Assembly (NCBI GenBank): GCA_002305915.1
Contig: DBRJ01000024.1
Coordinates: 34,444-39,888 of the forward strand
Source of the DNA: Pelotomaculum sp. UBA1371
GTDB taxonomy: Bacteria > Bacillota > Desulfotomaculia > Desulfotomaculales > Pelotomaculaceae
Direction of reading: 5' to 3'
DNA length: 5,445 nt
Under the pieces are notes generated by a model. That model had not been told where the DNA came from, made no database searches, and worked only from the letters and a program-made list of their open reading frames with translations. A program made the translations under genes and the position numbers. Of the stretch, positions 4,616 through 5,445 are shown piece by piece; the stretch's first letter is position 1; each line of letters starts with the position of its first letter.

Positions 4616-5445
4616 ATGAACAAATCAGTACTTGATCTGACGTCCAAATGGAAGATCGTTGTGGCGGCCTTTGTGTTTTTATGCCTGTTTGCAGTACCCT
4701 TTGCCGGAGGTACCGCCACAGCCGAGGCGCAAACGGTTTTGAAAGTAGAACCCGGACAGGTTACGGACTGCACTCTGCCTGTAACAGTTTCAATTGAAGG
4801 GCTGCCGCAGGGCCAGGCGGTTAACGGCTTTAACCTGAAAGTGGCTTATGATCCCGCTCTATTGCAATATCAAAGCAACCAGTCCGGCAGTTTTGCAGAT
4901 GGTTGGACCTGGTTTACACCCACCATAAATAATACAGAGGGTACAGTTGAATTTTCTGCCGGGAACTTTTCGGGTAATAATCCTCCATCCTCGGGGACTG
5001 TATTGACCCTTACGTTCCAGGTGGTAGGAAACGGCACGGCTCAGTTTACCCTGCCCAAGCTGTCCCTGCGCGACAGCAACAATACAAATATTGCGTTGAC
5101 GCCGCAAATTGGCCAGGCCGTTTTGAGCGGTTGCCCGATAGAACTGCCTACCGTGGTTACAAGCGACGCCACGGAGGTCGGCACTGGAGAGGCCGTACTG
5201 AACGGCAGCGTCACCAATAACGGCGGCGGAGAGATCACTGAATACGGTTTTTACTGGGGGACTACAGATAATCCCACCACTATTCTAAAAGTAGGGACAA
5301 CAGATATTAGCGGTTCCTTTAGCACTACCCTGGGTGATTTAGACGAAGAAACCACATACTACTACAAAGCCTACGCCGTCAACTCGAAGGGGACCGGCTA
5401 CGGTGAAGTGAAGAGCTTCAAGACTAATAAGTCCGAGCCTGTAGT
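4616..5445 (+). CDS. exported cohesin-like plus Fn3-like protein, 3'-truncated
   Basis: An open frame begins at ATG 4616, 7 bases after AGGAGG (4603-4608), and runs to the window end without a stop (276 complete codons), so the gene continues. The signal peptide is about residues 1-38 (MNKSVLDLTSKWK, hydrophobic core, AEA cleavage before QT). Residues about 39-172 form a cohesin-like domain: VLKVEPGQV, GFNLKVAYDPALLQY, TVEFSAGNFSG and SSGTVLTLTFQVVG match its typical strand order. Cys52 and Cys173 bracket this domain. Residues about 178-270 are a fibronectin-III-like module (PTVVTSDATEVGTGEAVLNG, EYGFYWGTT, TTYYYKAYAVNSKG), often found in tandem in large surface proteins. The protein may therefore be long, and a dockerin, SLH or further domains may lie beyond the edge. 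It follows the cohesin-dockerin gene by 164 bases in the same orientation. Whether this cohesin-like fold binds dockerins is not certain, since related domains occur in proteins with no known partner. Confidence 0.9.
   Translation, partial: MNKSVLDLTSKWKIVVAAFVFLCLFAVPFAGGTATAEAQTVLKVEPGQVTDCTLPVTVSIEGLPQGQAVNGFNLKVAYDPALLQYQSNQSGSFADGWTWFTPTINNTEGTVEFSAGNFSGNNPPSSGTVLTLTFQVVGNGTAQFTLPKLSLRDSNNTNIALTPQIGQAVLSGCPIELPTVVTSDATEVGTGEAVLNGSVTNNGGGEITEYGFYWGTTDNPTTILKVGTTDISGSFSTTLGDLDEETTYYYKAYAVNSKGTGYGEVKSFKTNKSEPV

Noticed and set aside
1..5445. CRISPR array, tRNA, rRNA, or sortase signals
   Set aside because: No spaced direct repeats, cloverleaf or rRNA-like sequence was seen, and no LPxTG motif occurs in the translated proteins.

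Overview
The window looks like a surface-protein locus from a Gram-positive bacterium of the Clostridia type. The reasons are the strong AGGAGG-type ribosome binding sites, Sec signal peptides, S-layer homology (SLH) domains that bind secondary cell-wall polymer, and cohesin and dockerin modules. Base composition is slightly GC-rich by eye. A Peptococcaceae/Desulfotomaculum-Pelotomaculum-like host would fit, but that is inference. All genes lie on the plus strand, and all five products are exported. No catalytic domain is visible in any of them.

Region 1 (1-3134) holds three closely spaced genes, probably one operon. The first is a 5'-truncated protein ending in three SLH repeats. The second is a complete 444-residue protein: signal peptide, a small beta domain, a polyglycine linker, a chitobiase/Fn3-associated-like beta domain, an acidic Pro-rich linker and three SLH repeats. 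The third is a 298-residue protein: signal peptide, a related beta domain, a carboxypeptidase-regulatory-like beta domain and a C-terminal type I dockerin with two intact calcium loops. The first and third genes clearly share one N-terminal domain and the second has a more distant version, so the same display module appears to be joined either to a wall anchor (SLH) or to a plug (dockerin).

Region 2 (3135-3677) is a 543-base stretch without a convincing gene. It contains several hairpins, a perfect TATAAT box with an overlapping inverted repeat, and, just before the next gene, a short segment resembling the end of an IS3-family insertion sequence.

Region 3 (3678-5445) encodes two cohesin-like proteins. 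The first is a 257-residue fusion of a cohesin and an unusual dockerin-like pair whose second calcium loop is interrupted. The second is a cohesin followed by a fibronectin-III-like domain and stays open at the window end. A strong 12-bp stem-loop lies between them.

Taken together, the genes could form a small enzyme-free surface assembly. SLH proteins would coat the wall, cohesin proteins would be receptors, and dockerin-bearing proteins would plug into them; the cohesin-dockerin fusion could chain or branch. The domain calls are read directly from sequence patterns. The assembly, the binding pairs and the function are inference.
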